Source: Stappia stellulata DSM 5886
GTDB taxonomy: Bacteria > Pseudomonadota > Alphaproteobacteria > Rhizobiales > Stappiaceae
Assembly: GCF_000423705.1 (NCBI RefSeq)
Contig: NZ_KE384082.1
Coordinates: forward strand, 742,843-806,842
Direction of reading: 5' to 3'
Length of the DNA stretch: 64,000 nucleotides
Position 1 is the first letter of the stretch. Each line of letters begins with the position of its first letter. Shown here piece after piece: positions 24,861-34,270 of this stretch. The translations under genes and the position numbers were made by a program. The notes beneath the pieces were generated by a model. It was not told the DNA's origin, searched no databases, and worked only from the letters and a program-made list of their open reading frames with translations.

Positions 24861-26861
24861 TCAGACGAGCCCCTTGCGCATGACCTCGCCGAGACGGCGT
24901 GCGAAAGCGGCCGTATCGCTCGGGGCATCGCCATCGAGGATCCTTGCCTGATCGAACAACAGCCAGGCCATATCGGCAAGCTCCGCCTTGTCGCCATCGG
25001 CGGACAGACGCCTGGACATCCCCTCCACCAGCGCATGGGACGGGTTGAACTCCAGCACCGGCGCAAAGGCGCCGGACGCCGCCCCGGTCTGCCGGGCCAT
25101 CAGCTTTTCCAGTTGCCGGTCGGGACCATGCTCGGGCGCAACCAGACACACCGGGCTTTCCGAGAGCCTTGAGGATGAGCGCACGTCGGAGACGCTTTCC
25201 CCGAGGGTCTCCTTCAGAAAGGCGATGACCAGCCCGATATCGGCCTTTTCCGTGGCGTCCGTGTCGTCCTTCGCGTCATCCGCCTTGGCCTCGTCGCCTT
25301 CGACCGGAATTGCATCGAGCGCGGCGGCGCCTTGCGTAACCGACTGGAACGGCTTGCCCTCGAAGCCCTGCGCCATCTGCACCCAGAAGGCGTCGACCGG
25401 ATCGGCGAGATAGAGCACCTCGACCCCGCGCGCACGAAAACCTTCCAGATGCGGGCTGGAGGCAATCGCCTCGACGCTCGATCCGGTCGCGTAGAAGATC
25501 TGCGTCTGGTTTTCCTTCATGTCGGCGACGTAATCGGCCAGCCTGCGCCAGCCCTCGCCCTTGTCCCGGCTGGAGCGGAACCGGGCCAGCGCCAGCAGCT
25601 TGTCCTTGCGCTCGAAGTCCTCGTAGATGCCTTCCTTCAGGACCGGGCCGAAATTTTCCCAGATCGTGAGGAAGGTGTCCGGGTCCTTGTCGGACAGTTT
25701 CTGCAACTCGCTCAGGATGCGGTTGGTCACGCCCTTGCGGATCGATTCCAGCACCGGATTGTGCTGCAGCATCTCGCGCGACAGGTTGAGCGGCAGGTCG
25801 GCGCTGTCGATCACGCCGCGCGCGAACCTGAGCCATGCCGGCAGAAGATCGACGTCATCGGCGATGAACACCCGCCGCACGTAGAGCTTCACCCGGCCCT
25901 TGCGGTCGGGATCGAACAGGTCAAAGGGTTTCATCGAGGGCAGGAAGATCAGCACGGAATACTCGTGCCGGCCTTCCGCGCGATAGTGCAGCGTCAGCGC
26001 CGGATCGTCGTACTGGCCGGACACATGGCCGTAGAATTCCTTGTATTCCTCCTCCGACACCTCGGATTTGGGCTTCGTCCAGAGCGCCGTTCCGTCGGCG
26101 AGCTGGCGTTCGGCCGGCGCCTTTGCCAGCTGTTCGTTTTCCTCTTCCTCCGTCGCCTCGTCCGGCGCGGCGTCTTCAGCCGCCTTGGCCTGAAGGTCGA
26201 CGAGCAGGATCGGCACCGGGACATGGGCGGAATAGGACCGTACGACCCGCTCGACCTCTCCCGCCTGCGCATAGGACAGCGCATCGTCCTTCAGGTGCAG
26301 CACGACGCGCGATCCGCGGGCGGGCGCCTCGGCAAGATCCACCGGCTCCACGGTGAACTCGCCCATGCCGTCGGAGCTCCAGCGCCACGCCTCGTCGCTG
26401 CCGGCGGCGCGGCTCACGACCTCCACCTGATCCGCAACCATGAAGGCGGAATAGAAACCGACGCCGAACTGGCCGATCAGCGCGGACCCGTCCTTGGCCT
26501 CGCCGAGCTTGTCCATGAAGGCACGGGTGCCCGAACGGGCGATGGTGCCGAGGTTGGCGATCATTTCGTCCTGCGTCATGCCGATGCCGTTGTCGGCAAC
26601 GACGAGACGCTTTGCCGCCTCATCCACTTCAAGGCGGATCGAGAACTCGGGATCGTCCTTGATCAGCTCGGGTGCGGTGAGCGCGCTGTGCCGCAGCCGC
26701 TCGCAGGCGTCGGCCGCATTGGAGATCAGCTCACGGAGGAAAATATCCTTGTTGGAATAAACGGAATGCACCATGAGGTGCAGAAGACGGGCCACCTCGG
26801 CCTGGAAGGCATGTGCCTTGGGGGCGGCACCGTCCGTCTTGGTCTTGGTTTCGGTCGTCAT
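24861..26861 (-). CDS. htpG: Molecular chaperone HtpG (Hsp90)
   Basis: This 666-residue cytosolic ATP-dependent chaperone shows the Hsp90 N-terminal ATPase motifs in order: LLHLMVHSVYSNKDIFLREL, ISNAADACERLR, VADNGIGMTQDEM, LGTIARSGTRAF and IGQFGVGFYSAFMVAD. These are followed by the middle-domain KLYVRRVFIADDVDLLPAWL. The family Arg in LNLSREMLQHNPVL, which contacts ATP, is present. It is slightly longer than E. coli HtpG (624 residues) because of an acidic linker (DEATEEEENEQ) and an acidic stretch near VEGDEAKADDAKDDTD. The start at 26861 is chosen by homology. Confidence 0.96.
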   Translation of the reverse strand: MTTETKTKTDGAAPKAHAFQAEVARLLHLMVHSVYSNKDIFLRELISNAADACERLRHSALTAPELIKDDPEFSIRLEVDEAAKRLVVADNGIGMTQDEMIANLGTIARSGTRAFMDKLGEAKDGSALIGQFGVGFYSAFMVADQVEVVSRAAGSDEAWRWSSDGMGEFTVEPVDLAEAPARGSRVVLHLKDDALSYAQAGEVERVVRSYSAHVPVPILLVDLQAKAAEDAAPDEATEEEENEQLAKAPAERQLADGTALWTKPKSEVSEEEYKEFYGHVSGQYDDPALTLHYRAEGRHEYSVLIFLPSMKPFDLFDPDRKGRVKLYVRRVFIADDVDLLPAWLRFARGVIDSADLPLNLSREMLQHNPVLESIRKGVTNRILSELQKLSDKDPDTFLTIWENFGPVLKEGIYEDFERKDKLLALARFRSSRDKGEGWRRLADYVADMKENQTQIFYATGSSVEAIASSPHLEGFRARGVEVLYLADPVDAFWVQMAQGFEGKPFQSVTQGAAALDAIPVEGDEAKADDAKDDTDATEKADIGLVIAFLKETLGESVSDVRSSSRLSESPVCLVAPEHGPDRQLEKLMARQTGAASGAFAPVLEFNPSHALVEGMSRRLSADGDKAELADMAWLLFDQARILDGDAPSDTAAFARRLGEVMRKGLV

Positions 26862-26976
26862 CGGGCTCGCGGCTCCTGTTGGATACGTCTCGGTCGATCT
26901 GGGTGGGCGGCACGCGGGCCGCTCCGGCGGCTCAGATATCGGTGAAGCGGAGTGGCGTTTCAAGCGCCGCGCGCAA

Positions 26977-27744
26977 TCACCACACGCCTTCTTCCTGCGC
27001 AACGCGCTTGAGCACCGACGGCCGGTCGGTGACGATGCCGTTGACGCCGAGGCGAATGAGCCGGCGCATCTCCGCCTCGTCGTCGATGGTCCAGACGTGA
27101 ACCGCGATGCCGTGGCGGTTGCTGTGACGCAGAAACGCTCCGGTCGCCAGCGGCACGCCGTATTGCGACAGCGGTATCTGCGCGCAGGCGACATCGGGAA
27201 CGCCGACCGGCGCGCGCCAGGCCCCGAACCTCAGCGCCGCGACACTGCGCGGGCCGGAACTGAGGCAGACCCGTTCGCCGAACCGGGCGCGCGCGGCCCG
27301 CAGCCGGGCATCCGAAAACGACGCGACGCAAATCCGGTCCAGACAGTTCATCCGATCCAGCAGGTCCAGCGTGGGTGCAAGGGCGTGGTCGGTCTTGATG
27401 TCGATGTTGAAGCGCATCGACGGATGGGTCTCCAGCGCCTCGGCCAGGGTCATGAGTGGTTCCCCGCCCTCAATCCGCACGCCTTGCAGATCCTGCATGG
27501 GCTGCGCGGAGACCACACCGCGCCCGTCGGTGGTGCGTTCGAGCCGGTCATCGTGAAACACGACGACGGTTTCGTCGGAACTCGCCTGCACGTCGATCTC
27601 GATGAAGCGATAGCCCATCGCTGCCACGGCGGCAAAAGCCGCGCGGCTGTTTTCGGGTTGCTCCAGCCCGCCGCCGCGATGGGCAAGGGCTGCAAAGCCC
27701 TCGCCGGCGAGATAAGGATGATCGGGTGTGAACTCGACATTCAT
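26977..27744 (-). CDS. Glycerophosphodiester phosphodiesterase
   Basis: This 255-residue enzyme hydrolyses deacylated phospholipid diesters to glycerol-3-phosphate and an alcohol. Catalytic motifs visible are AHRGGGLEQPENS (His and Glu), FIEIDVQASSD (metal-binding Glu/Asp) and VVVFHDDRLERTTDGRG (second His). The C-terminal VHVWTIDDEAEM is also typical. No signal peptide follows the chosen ATG, so it is probably cytosolic. An upstream in-frame start at 27774 would add ten residues. Confidence 0.9.
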   Translation of the reverse strand: MNVEFTPDHPYLAGEGFAALAHRGGGLEQPENSRAAFAAVAAMGYRFIEIDVQASSDETVVVFHDDRLERTTDGRGVVSAQPMQDLQGVRIEGGEPLMTLAEALETHPSMRFNIDIKTDHALAPTLDLLDRMNCLDRICVASFSDARLRAARARFGERVCLSSGPRSVAALRFGAWRAPVGVPDVACAQIPLSQYGVPLATGAFLRHSNRHGIAVHVWTIDDEAEMRRLIRLGVNGIVTDRPSVLKRVAQEEGVW

Positions 27745-27951
27745 GGCAAGCGGATCCCGCAGTTCGAAGCACATTGGCTTGACAGATAGAAACCGGGCGA
27801 TCCTCCGCCATGTGGTCTCGGCGAGCAAGTCGGCTCTGCCCGACGCCGAAAGGAAGCCCGTTGTGCACAAAGGATTGACGCTCTCCCCCGGATCGGCTGC
27901 AATTGCGATAAGGGCAGGATATGCGGTCGGGCGTCACTGGAGCTTGGGAAC

Positions 27952-30168
27952 ATGCGAAAATCTTCGGACGGAACGGTCTTGCTTCACGCCGGACATGCCC
28001 CGCCTGTCGGCCGTTTTCTCGCAATGGCCCTGGCCGTCTCTGTGGCTATCGTGCTGGTACTCTGCACCCCCGTGCGTGCCGCCGAACGCAATGCGCTCGT
28101 CATTGGCAATGCCGATTACCGGGGCGAAACGCTCGGAGCGCTGAAAAACCCGGCAAACGATGCCGCGCTGATCGCCGACACACTGAAAAAGGCCGGCTTC
28201 AAGGTGACGCTGGTGCTGGACGCCGACCTGCGTGACATGAAACGCGCGGTGCGCGATTTTACCGACGCGCTCGGAGCGGCCGCACCGGGTGCGCTCGCCG
28301 CGGTCTATTACTCCGGCCACGGCTTCCAGGCCGGCGGCCGCAATTATCTCGCTCCGCTCGGTGCGGATCTGCGCGACGAGGTCGACGCCGAATTCGAGGC
28401 GCTTTCGGTCGACTGGGTGCTCTCGCGGGTCGAAGCTGCACATGACGGCGCAAACATCGTCATTCTGGATGCCTGCCGCAACACGGCGCTCAGCCGCTCC
28501 ATCGGCACAAGCAGCGAAGGGCTTGCGCTGTTGCAAAGCACGCCGCGCGGCAGCTTCATCTCCTTCGCCACGGCTCCTGGCAGCACGGCCGCCGACGGCA
28601 CGGGACTGAACAGCCCCTACACTTCGGCCATCGCGACGGAAATGCTCGTGCCCGGTCGCACGGTGGAAGCGGTGTTCAAGGCCGTGCGTCGCCGCGTCGT
28701 GGAAACGACCGGCGGTGAACAGGTTCCCTGGGACCACTCCTCGCTGACGGCCGACGTGGTGTTCCTGCCGGATGCCTCCGCTGTCGCGGGCGCGACTGCG
28801 CCCGGGGGAGCTGCCGTCTCCGACATGCAGGTCGAACTGCAACTGTGGAACGACGTGAAGGACAGCAACGCGCCGGAGCAACTGCAGGCCTATCTCGACC
28901 GTTTCCCGCAAGGCGCCTTTGCAGCACTTGCCAAGACCCGGCTGGAAACGGCACGACAAGGTGGAACGGGCGAGGTCGAGAAGCTCTTCGCGCAGCTCGC
29001 CAGCCGCTCGCTCATCGTCGACAACCCGACCCGGCCGCATGAGTTCTACAGCAACGCGCGCCTGCGCGAGATCCGCGGCGATTATCCCAAGGCCCGCCAG
29101 GATTATCTGAAGTATTTCGCCTTCGGCATGCCCCAGGTCGATCCGCACCTGCGGTTCCAGGCCGTTCTGAAAGTCCAGGAGGGCCGCGAGGGGGCCCGGG
29201 AAGTCTACCGGGCGCTATCGCAGGGCCGACAGGACCCGACAACCCTCTTTGCGGAGATCCTGCTCGCCGAACGCGAGGAGCGTGTACGTCGGCTGACGGC
29301 GTTTCTCACGGCCAACCCGGAATTCACCCCGGCGCATTACGCCCTGTCGCAGGACTTCAGCCAGGCCCGGCTGGGCCAGCAGTCGACGACCGACAAGACG
29401 CGCGAACACGACCTCCTGACCCGCTTCATGGAGGGCGTGGAGGACGGGCGGTTCCTGCGATTCTATCTGGATCAGCAAATGGCCGCGGAGCAGATCGAGG
29501 ACGCAAAGACACGGCTTGCGGCCTTGTCCTTCCTCAACACCGCCGCGCTCGCCAATCCGGTGAAGCTCAACGCCATGCGCAGCAATCAGGGCTGGATGCT
29601 GACGCTGGCCATCGCCGACCGGGCGCGGGAGATCTTCGTCCAGCTTCCGGGTGAGGAATTCAAGTCGACCGGCTTCGTCAATGGTGCACTCGATCCGACC
29701 ACCGGCCAGAAGATCCCCTATCCGGCGTTCGAACTGCCGGGAAATGCCGGCGATACGGCGATCAATGTGCGCTACCGCGACATCCGCGACGAGATGCAAG
29801 GCCCCTTCACCGTCAGCTTCACGCCGGCCGCAGCTCTTGTTTCCGGGCAAAAGGACATTCTGGAACGCCTGTCGAGCGGGTGGCTCAGCTACCGCGACTG
29901 GGACGGCAAGATGTATGTCTATTTCTCGCATCTGATCAGCTACCGCTGTGCCATTGACAGCGTGTTGTATGCGGTCGACGGCGACACGCCCGACACGCCG
30001 TTCGAGACCGGCCCTTGCGATCCGGACAATCCCCATGCCGTGCCCGAAAGCGGCCCCGGGTCGAAGATCCACATCATCGTTCCGAAGGCGACCGACTATG
30101 TGAGCGTCCAGCTCACCTATCGCGACGGGACCCGCTCCGAGGTCAAGCGCTTCGACGCGCCGCAGTAA
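27952..30168 (+). CDS. Secreted caspase-like (peptidase C14) protein
   Basis: This 738-residue protein has an N-terminal signal or anchor (residues about 20-43, FLAMALAVSVAIVLVLC...RAA). A caspase/metacaspase p20 domain (about 45-260) follows, with the catalytic dyad His123 (YYSGHG) and Cys175 (ILDACRN). The rest (260-738) has helical repeat-like segments, then a C-terminal region with no recognised domain. It should act in the periplasm. Its stop codon touches the start of a CHASE2-cyclase gene and a FecR-like gene follows, so a signalling unit is likely. Bacterial C14 proteins of this type are often called orthocaspases; targets are unknown. Confidence 0.87.
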   Translation: MRKSSDGTVLLHAGHAPPVGRFLAMALAVSVAIVLVLCTPVRAAERNALVIGNADYRGETLGALKNPANDAALIADTLKKAGFKVTLVLDADLRDMKRAVRDFTDALGAAAPGALAAVYYSGHGFQAGGRNYLAPLGADLRDEVDAEFEALSVDWVLSRVEAAHDGANIVILDACRNTALSRSIGTSSEGLALLQSTPRGSFISFATAPGSTAADGTGLNSPYTSAIATEMLVPGRTVEAVFKAVRRRVVETTGGEQVPWDHSSLTADVVFLPDASAVAGATAPGGAAVSDMQVELQLWNDVKDSNAPEQLQAYLDRFPQGAFAALAKTRLETARQGGTGEVEKLFAQLASRSLIVDNPTRPHEFYSNARLREIRGDYPKARQDYLKYFAFGMPQVDPHLRFQAVLKVQEGREGAREVYRALSQGRQDPTTLFAEILLAEREERVRRLTAFLTANPEFTPAHYALSQDFSQARLGQQSTTDKTREHDLLTRFMEGVEDGRFLRFYLDQQMAAEQIEDAKTRLAALSFLNTAALANPVKLNAMRSNQGWMLTLAIADRAREIFVQLPGEEFKSTGFVNGALDPTTGQKIPYPAFELPGNAGDTAINVRYRDIRDEMQGPFTVSFTPAAALVSGQKDILERLSSGWLSYRDWDGKMYVYFSHLISYRCAIDSVLYAVDGDTPDTPFETGPCDPDNPHAVPESGPGSKIHIIVPKATDYVSVQLTYRDGTRSEVKRFDAPQ

Positions 30169-32106
30169 GTGTCAAATCACCAGATGATGCCCGCACCCGC
30201 GCGCCGCCGCTGGCGCCTGCAGGCGCTCGCCGCTGTCATGATCGCGGCCTTGACCGCCCTCGCTGCCTCCCCCTGGCTGGAGCCGCGCGCCGGCGATCTG
30301 GCGATGGCCCTTGCTCCATCGCCCGAGGCTGCGGTCGCGGATCAAGTCGCTGTGGTCGCAATCACCGAAGAGACGCTTGCCGGCTTTCCCTATCGCTCCC
30401 CCATCGACCGGGCGTTCCTCGCCACCCTGATCGCGCGGCTGGACGCCGCCGGGGCACGTGCCGTCGGTCTCGATGTCCTGATCGACCAGCCGAGCGATCC
30501 GCAAAAGGATACGCGGTTCTTTCAGTCCCTCGATGCATCCGACATGCCGGTCGTGCTGGCGCTTGCAACCCGCGTCGACGGACTGACGGACCGACAGGCC
30601 GACTATATCGCACGCACCGTCGCGCCCCGCACAACCGGGCTGATTGCCCTTGCCCGCGACGAGGTCGACGGTGTGTTGCGGCACCTGCCGGACACCCGCC
30701 CCGGCAACCAGACCTTCGCACAATCCCTGGCGGGCGATGCAGCAAAGCCGATCTCGGGCCGGATCCTCTATTCGCGTTCCCTCGACGGGGCCGCCCCTTT
30801 TCCCGTCTACCCGGCGCATCTGGTCGGCCAGCTTCCCGACGACTGGTTTGCCGGCAAGATCGTGCTGATCGGCACAGATCTGCCAACCATCGACCGGCAC
30901 CCGACACCGCTGACGACGCGCGAAGGGGTTGCGGCGGGAACCCTGCCCGGGGTCGTCATTCACGCGCATATCCTGGCGCAAACGCTCGCCGGTCAAAGCC
31001 TGCGTCCGCTGTCCGCGCTGGAAAGCAGCATCGCGGTTCTTGCAGCCGCTGTCCTCGCCGCTGCGGCCTTTTCCACCCGCGCCGCGCCCCGGCGTCTGTT
31101 CATCGGCCTTGCGCTGGCGCTTGTCGCCTATTTCGCCGCGAGCGGCGTGTTGATTGCCCGTGCAGGGGTTCTGCCACCGCTGATCACCCCGCCGCTCGCG
31201 GCACTCGTCGCCGGCGGCCTGATCGTACTGACGCGCTGGCGCGCCGACCACGCCGACCGGGCTTTCTTGCGCCATGCCTTCGCCCGCTATGTCAGCCCGG
31301 CCGTGGTGGAGCGAATTGCAAGCGGACGCCTGCACCTGGCGCTCGGCGGCGAGAAACGCGAGGTCACCTATCTCTTCACCGACCTGGAGGGCTTTACCAG
31401 CCTGTCGGAACGCCTGCCGCCGCAGGATGTCGCCGAGCTGCTCAATGCCTATCTCGACCGCATATGCGACCTGATGACCGCGCATGGCGCGACCATCGAC
31501 AAGATTATCGGCGATGCCGTCGTCTGTTTCTTCGGCGCGCCCGATGACGACCCGGACCAAGCGGACCATGCGCTCGGGCTCGCGCTCGCGCTCGATGCCT
31601 TTGCCGAAGCCCATCGCGCGCGGCTCCTGGAGGAAAAAGGCATCGCGCTCGGTGTCACCCGCATCGGCGTGCATCGCGGCGAGGCCGTCATCGGCAACTT
31701 CGGGGGACGCCGCTTTTTCGACTACACCGGCGTCGGCGACACGGTGAACACCGCCGCGCGTCTGGAAGGCGCGAACAAATACCTCGGCACGCGGATCCTG
31801 GTCAGCGAAACCGTCGCGCGGGCCTGCCAGGCAGGCTGTGTTCTGCGCCCGGCGGCGACACTGGTTCTCAAGGGCCGCGCCAGCGCGCTCGCCTGTTTCG
31901 AACCGCGCCGCGCGGAGGAGGCGAACGCAAAATGGCTGGCGGCCTACATCTCCGCCTTTGCCCTTCTCGACGCAAACAGCAATGGTGCGCGCGCCGCCTT
32001 CGAGGCGGTGCTTGCGCTAAAGCCGGACGACCCGCTCACGCAGCTGCATCTGGAGCGGTTGCGAACGGGCGAGGAAGGCGCGACAGTGACACTTGGCGGG
32101 AAATAG
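30169..32106 (+). CDS. CHASE2-domain adenylate/guanylate cyclase
   Basis: This 645-residue protein combines an N-terminal membrane helix, an extracytoplasmic CHASE2 sensor (about residues 40-280), three clustered helices (about 284-357) and a C-terminal class III nucleotide cyclase (about 395-570). The cyclase shows the metal-binding Asp motifs YLFTDLEGFTSLSERL and DKIIGDAVVCFFGAP, the GVHRGEAVIGNFG strand and the GDTVNTAARLEGANK transition-state region. It should make cAMP or cGMP in response to a periplasmic cue. The GTG start at 30169 directly follows the stop of the caspase gene; an ATG at 30184 is an alternative. Confidence 0.9.
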   Translation: MSNHQMMPAPARRRWRLQALAAVMIAALTALAASPWLEPRAGDLAMALAPSPEAAVADQVAVVAITEETLAGFPYRSPIDRAFLATLIARLDAAGARAVGLDVLIDQPSDPQKDTRFFQSLDASDMPVVLALATRVDGLTDRQADYIARTVAPRTTGLIALARDEVDGVLRHLPDTRPGNQTFAQSLAGDAAKPISGRILYSRSLDGAAPFPVYPAHLVGQLPDDWFAGKIVLIGTDLPTIDRHPTPLTTREGVAAGTLPGVVIHAHILAQTLAGQSLRPLSALESSIAVLAAAVLAAAAFSTRAAPRRLFIGLALALVAYFAASGVLIARAGVLPPLITPPLAALVAGGLIVLTRWRADHADRAFLRHAFARYVSPAVVERIASGRLHLALGGEKREVTYLFTDLEGFTSLSERLPPQDVAELLNAYLDRICDLMTAHGATIDKIIGDAVVCFFGAPDDDPDQADHALGLALALDAFAEAHRARLLEEKGIALGVTRIGVHRGEAVIGNFGGRRFFDYTGVGDTVNTAARLEGANKYLGTRILVSETVARACQAGCVLRPAATLVLKGRASALACFEPRRAEEANAKWLAAYISAFALLDANSNGARAAFEAVLALKPDDPLTQLHLERLRTGEEGATVTLGGK

Positions 32107-32139
32107 GCAACCGGGGCCGGAAGAACGCAGGAGACGGAA

Positions 32140-32919
32140 ATGAAACGGCTTTCTGGCATGTGCCGGCGGTTTGCCGCACGGACGGCCATCCACGCCACGG
32201 CTGCGCTTTTGGCACTGCCCCTGTCAGCCGGCATGGTCCGCGCGGATTTCGTCGTTCTGGCCGCAAGCGGACCCTCCGGCGATCTACAGGCAGGAAAACG
32301 CCTTGCCGACGACGCCACGGTCGCCTTGCCGGATGGTGCCAGGGTCACGCTGATGTCCAGAGACGGGCGCATGCTGACACTCAAGGGCGCCTATTCCGGC
32401 CCGCTCGACCCGCAATCGGATGCCGGAACCACGGCGAAAGGCAGCGACGCAGCCTTGCAGAAACTCTCGAGGCTTTTGCAGGGAGGCGACGCGCGCTCCG
32501 CCGTGCTGGGCGCCGCCCGCGCGGGCGCCGGCGACATTCCTCCGCCCCCCGGTATCTGGCACGTCAGCGTCGACAGTTCCGGGCCGCGCTGCGTGCAACC
32601 GGGACCGCTACAGCTTTGGCGGCGCGATGCCGGCCAGGGCAGTTCCGTCACCCTGCGCAGCGCGTCCGGCAGGCGTGAGGGTCTCACCTTCGCACAGGGT
32701 GCGCATGTGCTGACGGTTGACGATGCCGTGGCCGACAGCGACGACCGGTTGCTCGTCTCGCTCGACGGCGAGTTGCGCGATCTTGCGCTTTCCCATCGAC
32801 CGGACACGCTTGCCGGTGCCTCTCCCGGCGAGATCCTCGTCTGGATGCTGGACAACGACTGCAAGCGACAGGCCCTTACGCTGATCGGGCAGGTGCACGC
32901 CGGCCGGGAACCGCGCTGA
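32140..32919 (+). CDS. Secreted FecR-like protein, third gene of the caspase-cyclase unit
   Basis: This 259-residue protein has a signal peptide (residues about 10-35, ending GMVRA). A stretch resembling the FecR fold follows (GDLQAGKRLADDATVALPDG, then ARVTLMSRDGRMLTLKG), with a segment of unknown fold after it. FecR-like domains commonly occur beside CHASE2 cyclases, where they may supply a periplasmic signal. It starts 33 bp after the cyclase stop. A caspase protease, a cyclase sensor and a periplasmic partner encoded together suggest proteolysis or binding in the periplasm feeding into cyclic-nucleotide output. The domain call is tentative. Confidence 0.6.
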   Translation: MKRLSGMCRRFAARTAIHATAALLALPLSAGMVRADFVVLAASGPSGDLQAGKRLADDATVALPDGARVTLMSRDGRMLTLKGAYSGPLDPQSDAGTTAKGSDAALQKLSRLLQGGDARSAVLGAARAGAGDIPPPPGIWHVSVDSSGPRCVQPGPLQLWRRDAGQGSSVTLRSASGRREGLTFAQGAHVLTVDDAVADSDDRLLVSLDGELRDLALSHRPDTLAGASPGEILVWMLDNDCKRQALTLIGQVHAGREPR

Positions 32920-32943
32920 CGAACGCGTTCCGCTCCACCGACC

Positions 32944-34182
32944 TCAGGCGAGGGCGGGACGCGGTGTTTTCGTGCGCCACATCACCAGACAGATCACCGC
33001 GATATTGAGCAGGTTCCAGGCAATGCCATTGAGGAACGCCGCCTGATAGGACGCCGTCAGGTCGTAGATCCAGCCGGACATCCACCCGCCAAGCGCCATG
33101 CCGACAATCGTCGCGGTGATCACCATGCCGACGCGCCGACCCGCTTCGCGCGCGGGCATGTACTCACGCACCACGATGGCATAGCTCGACACGATCCCGC
33201 CCTGCGACAGGCCGAAGATCAGCGACACCATGTAAAGCGAGGCCAGACCGTCGTAGGGAATGTACAAAAGAAGCGCCAGGCATTGCAGCACGGCCCCGAT
33301 CAAAAGGGTCGGAACGCCGCCGATCCTGTCGGCCAGAACGCCCGAAATCAGCCGGCTTGCGATCCCGCCGGCAAGCATCAACGACAGCATTTCCGCACCG
33401 CGCGCCACACCGTAGCCGAGGTCGACGCAATAGGCGACGATATGCACCTGAGGCATCGACATGGCGACACAGCAGCCCAGGCCGGCGATGATCAAGAGGC
33501 CCTGCAGGGCGCGCGGCGACATGGCGATCTGCCGGGCGGGCGGGGCCTCGGGAACAGGCTGCGCCAGACCGCGCGACGCCATGTGCGGCGGTGGACGACG
33601 CAGCAAAAAGGCAACCGGGATCAGAACGCAGAGACACACGATGCCAACGAAGAGATAGGCACCGCGCCAGCCATGATCCTGCATCACCGCCTGAAGAACC
33701 AGCGGCCAAAGCGCGCCGGCGAAATAATTGCCCGATGCGGTGGCGGCCATGGCAAGACCTCGCCGCTTCGCGAACCAGTGCGAGACGTCTGCCAGAAGCG
33801 GCCCGAAGGTCGCCGCCGAGCCAAAGCCGATCAACGCGCCCTGCAGGATCGCGAAAACCAGCAAGGACTGCGCCTGCGACGCGAGCAGGAACCCCGAGCC
33901 AAGCGCGGCCGAGGCAATGGCGAGCGGCGCGGTGACACCATATCGGTCGACGAAACGTCCGATCAGAAGATTGCCGAGCGCAAAGCCCACCATCGTCGCG
34001 GTATAGGGAAGCGAGGCGTCTGCGCGGTCCACACCGAACTCGACTTCCACCGACGGAAGCACGACGATCACCGACCACATGCCAACGCCGCCGATGGTGG
34101 CAAGCAGCATCGAAAGGCCAAGACGCAACCAGGCATAGGCGCTATCGACGCCGCCGGGCGTCGGAGTGTCCACAGTCGACAT
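32944..34182 (-). CDS. Major facilitator superfamily transporter
   Basis: This 412-residue protein has about twelve hydrophobic helices. The loop 2-3 segment LIGRFVDRYGVTAPL and its second-half counterpart LISGVLADRIGGVPTLLIG mark it as MFS. The pattern is closest to monocarboxylate/oxalate-formate-type carriers (for example LGSGFLLASQAQSL). The ATG at 34182 follows GAGGAAAT. The substrate is unknown. It converges with the FecR-like gene with 24 bp between stops. Confidence 0.85.
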   Translation of the reverse strand: MSTVDTPTPGGVDSAYAWLRLGLSMLLATIGGVGMWSVIVVLPSVEVEFGVDRADASLPYTATMVGFALGNLLIGRFVDRYGVTAPLAIASAALGSGFLLASQAQSLLVFAILQGALIGFGSAATFGPLLADVSHWFAKRRGLAMAATASGNYFAGALWPLVLQAVMQDHGWRGAYLFVGIVCLCVLIPVAFLLRRPPPHMASRGLAQPVPEAPPARQIAMSPRALQGLLIIAGLGCCVAMSMPQVHIVAYCVDLGYGVARGAEMLSLMLAGGIASRLISGVLADRIGGVPTLLIGAVLQCLALLLYIPYDGLASLYMVSLIFGLSQGGIVSSYAIVVREYMPAREAGRRVGMVITATIVGMALGGWMSGWIYDLTASYQAAFLNGIAWNLLNIAVICLVMWRTKTPRPALA

Positions 34183-34270
34183 GCGCGGGATTTCCTCGGG
34201 TGACTTCAGGCGTGGTCTTTCCGGGGTACAACCGCTTGCACGTTCTGGCAATCCCGGGAGGACGGATTTC

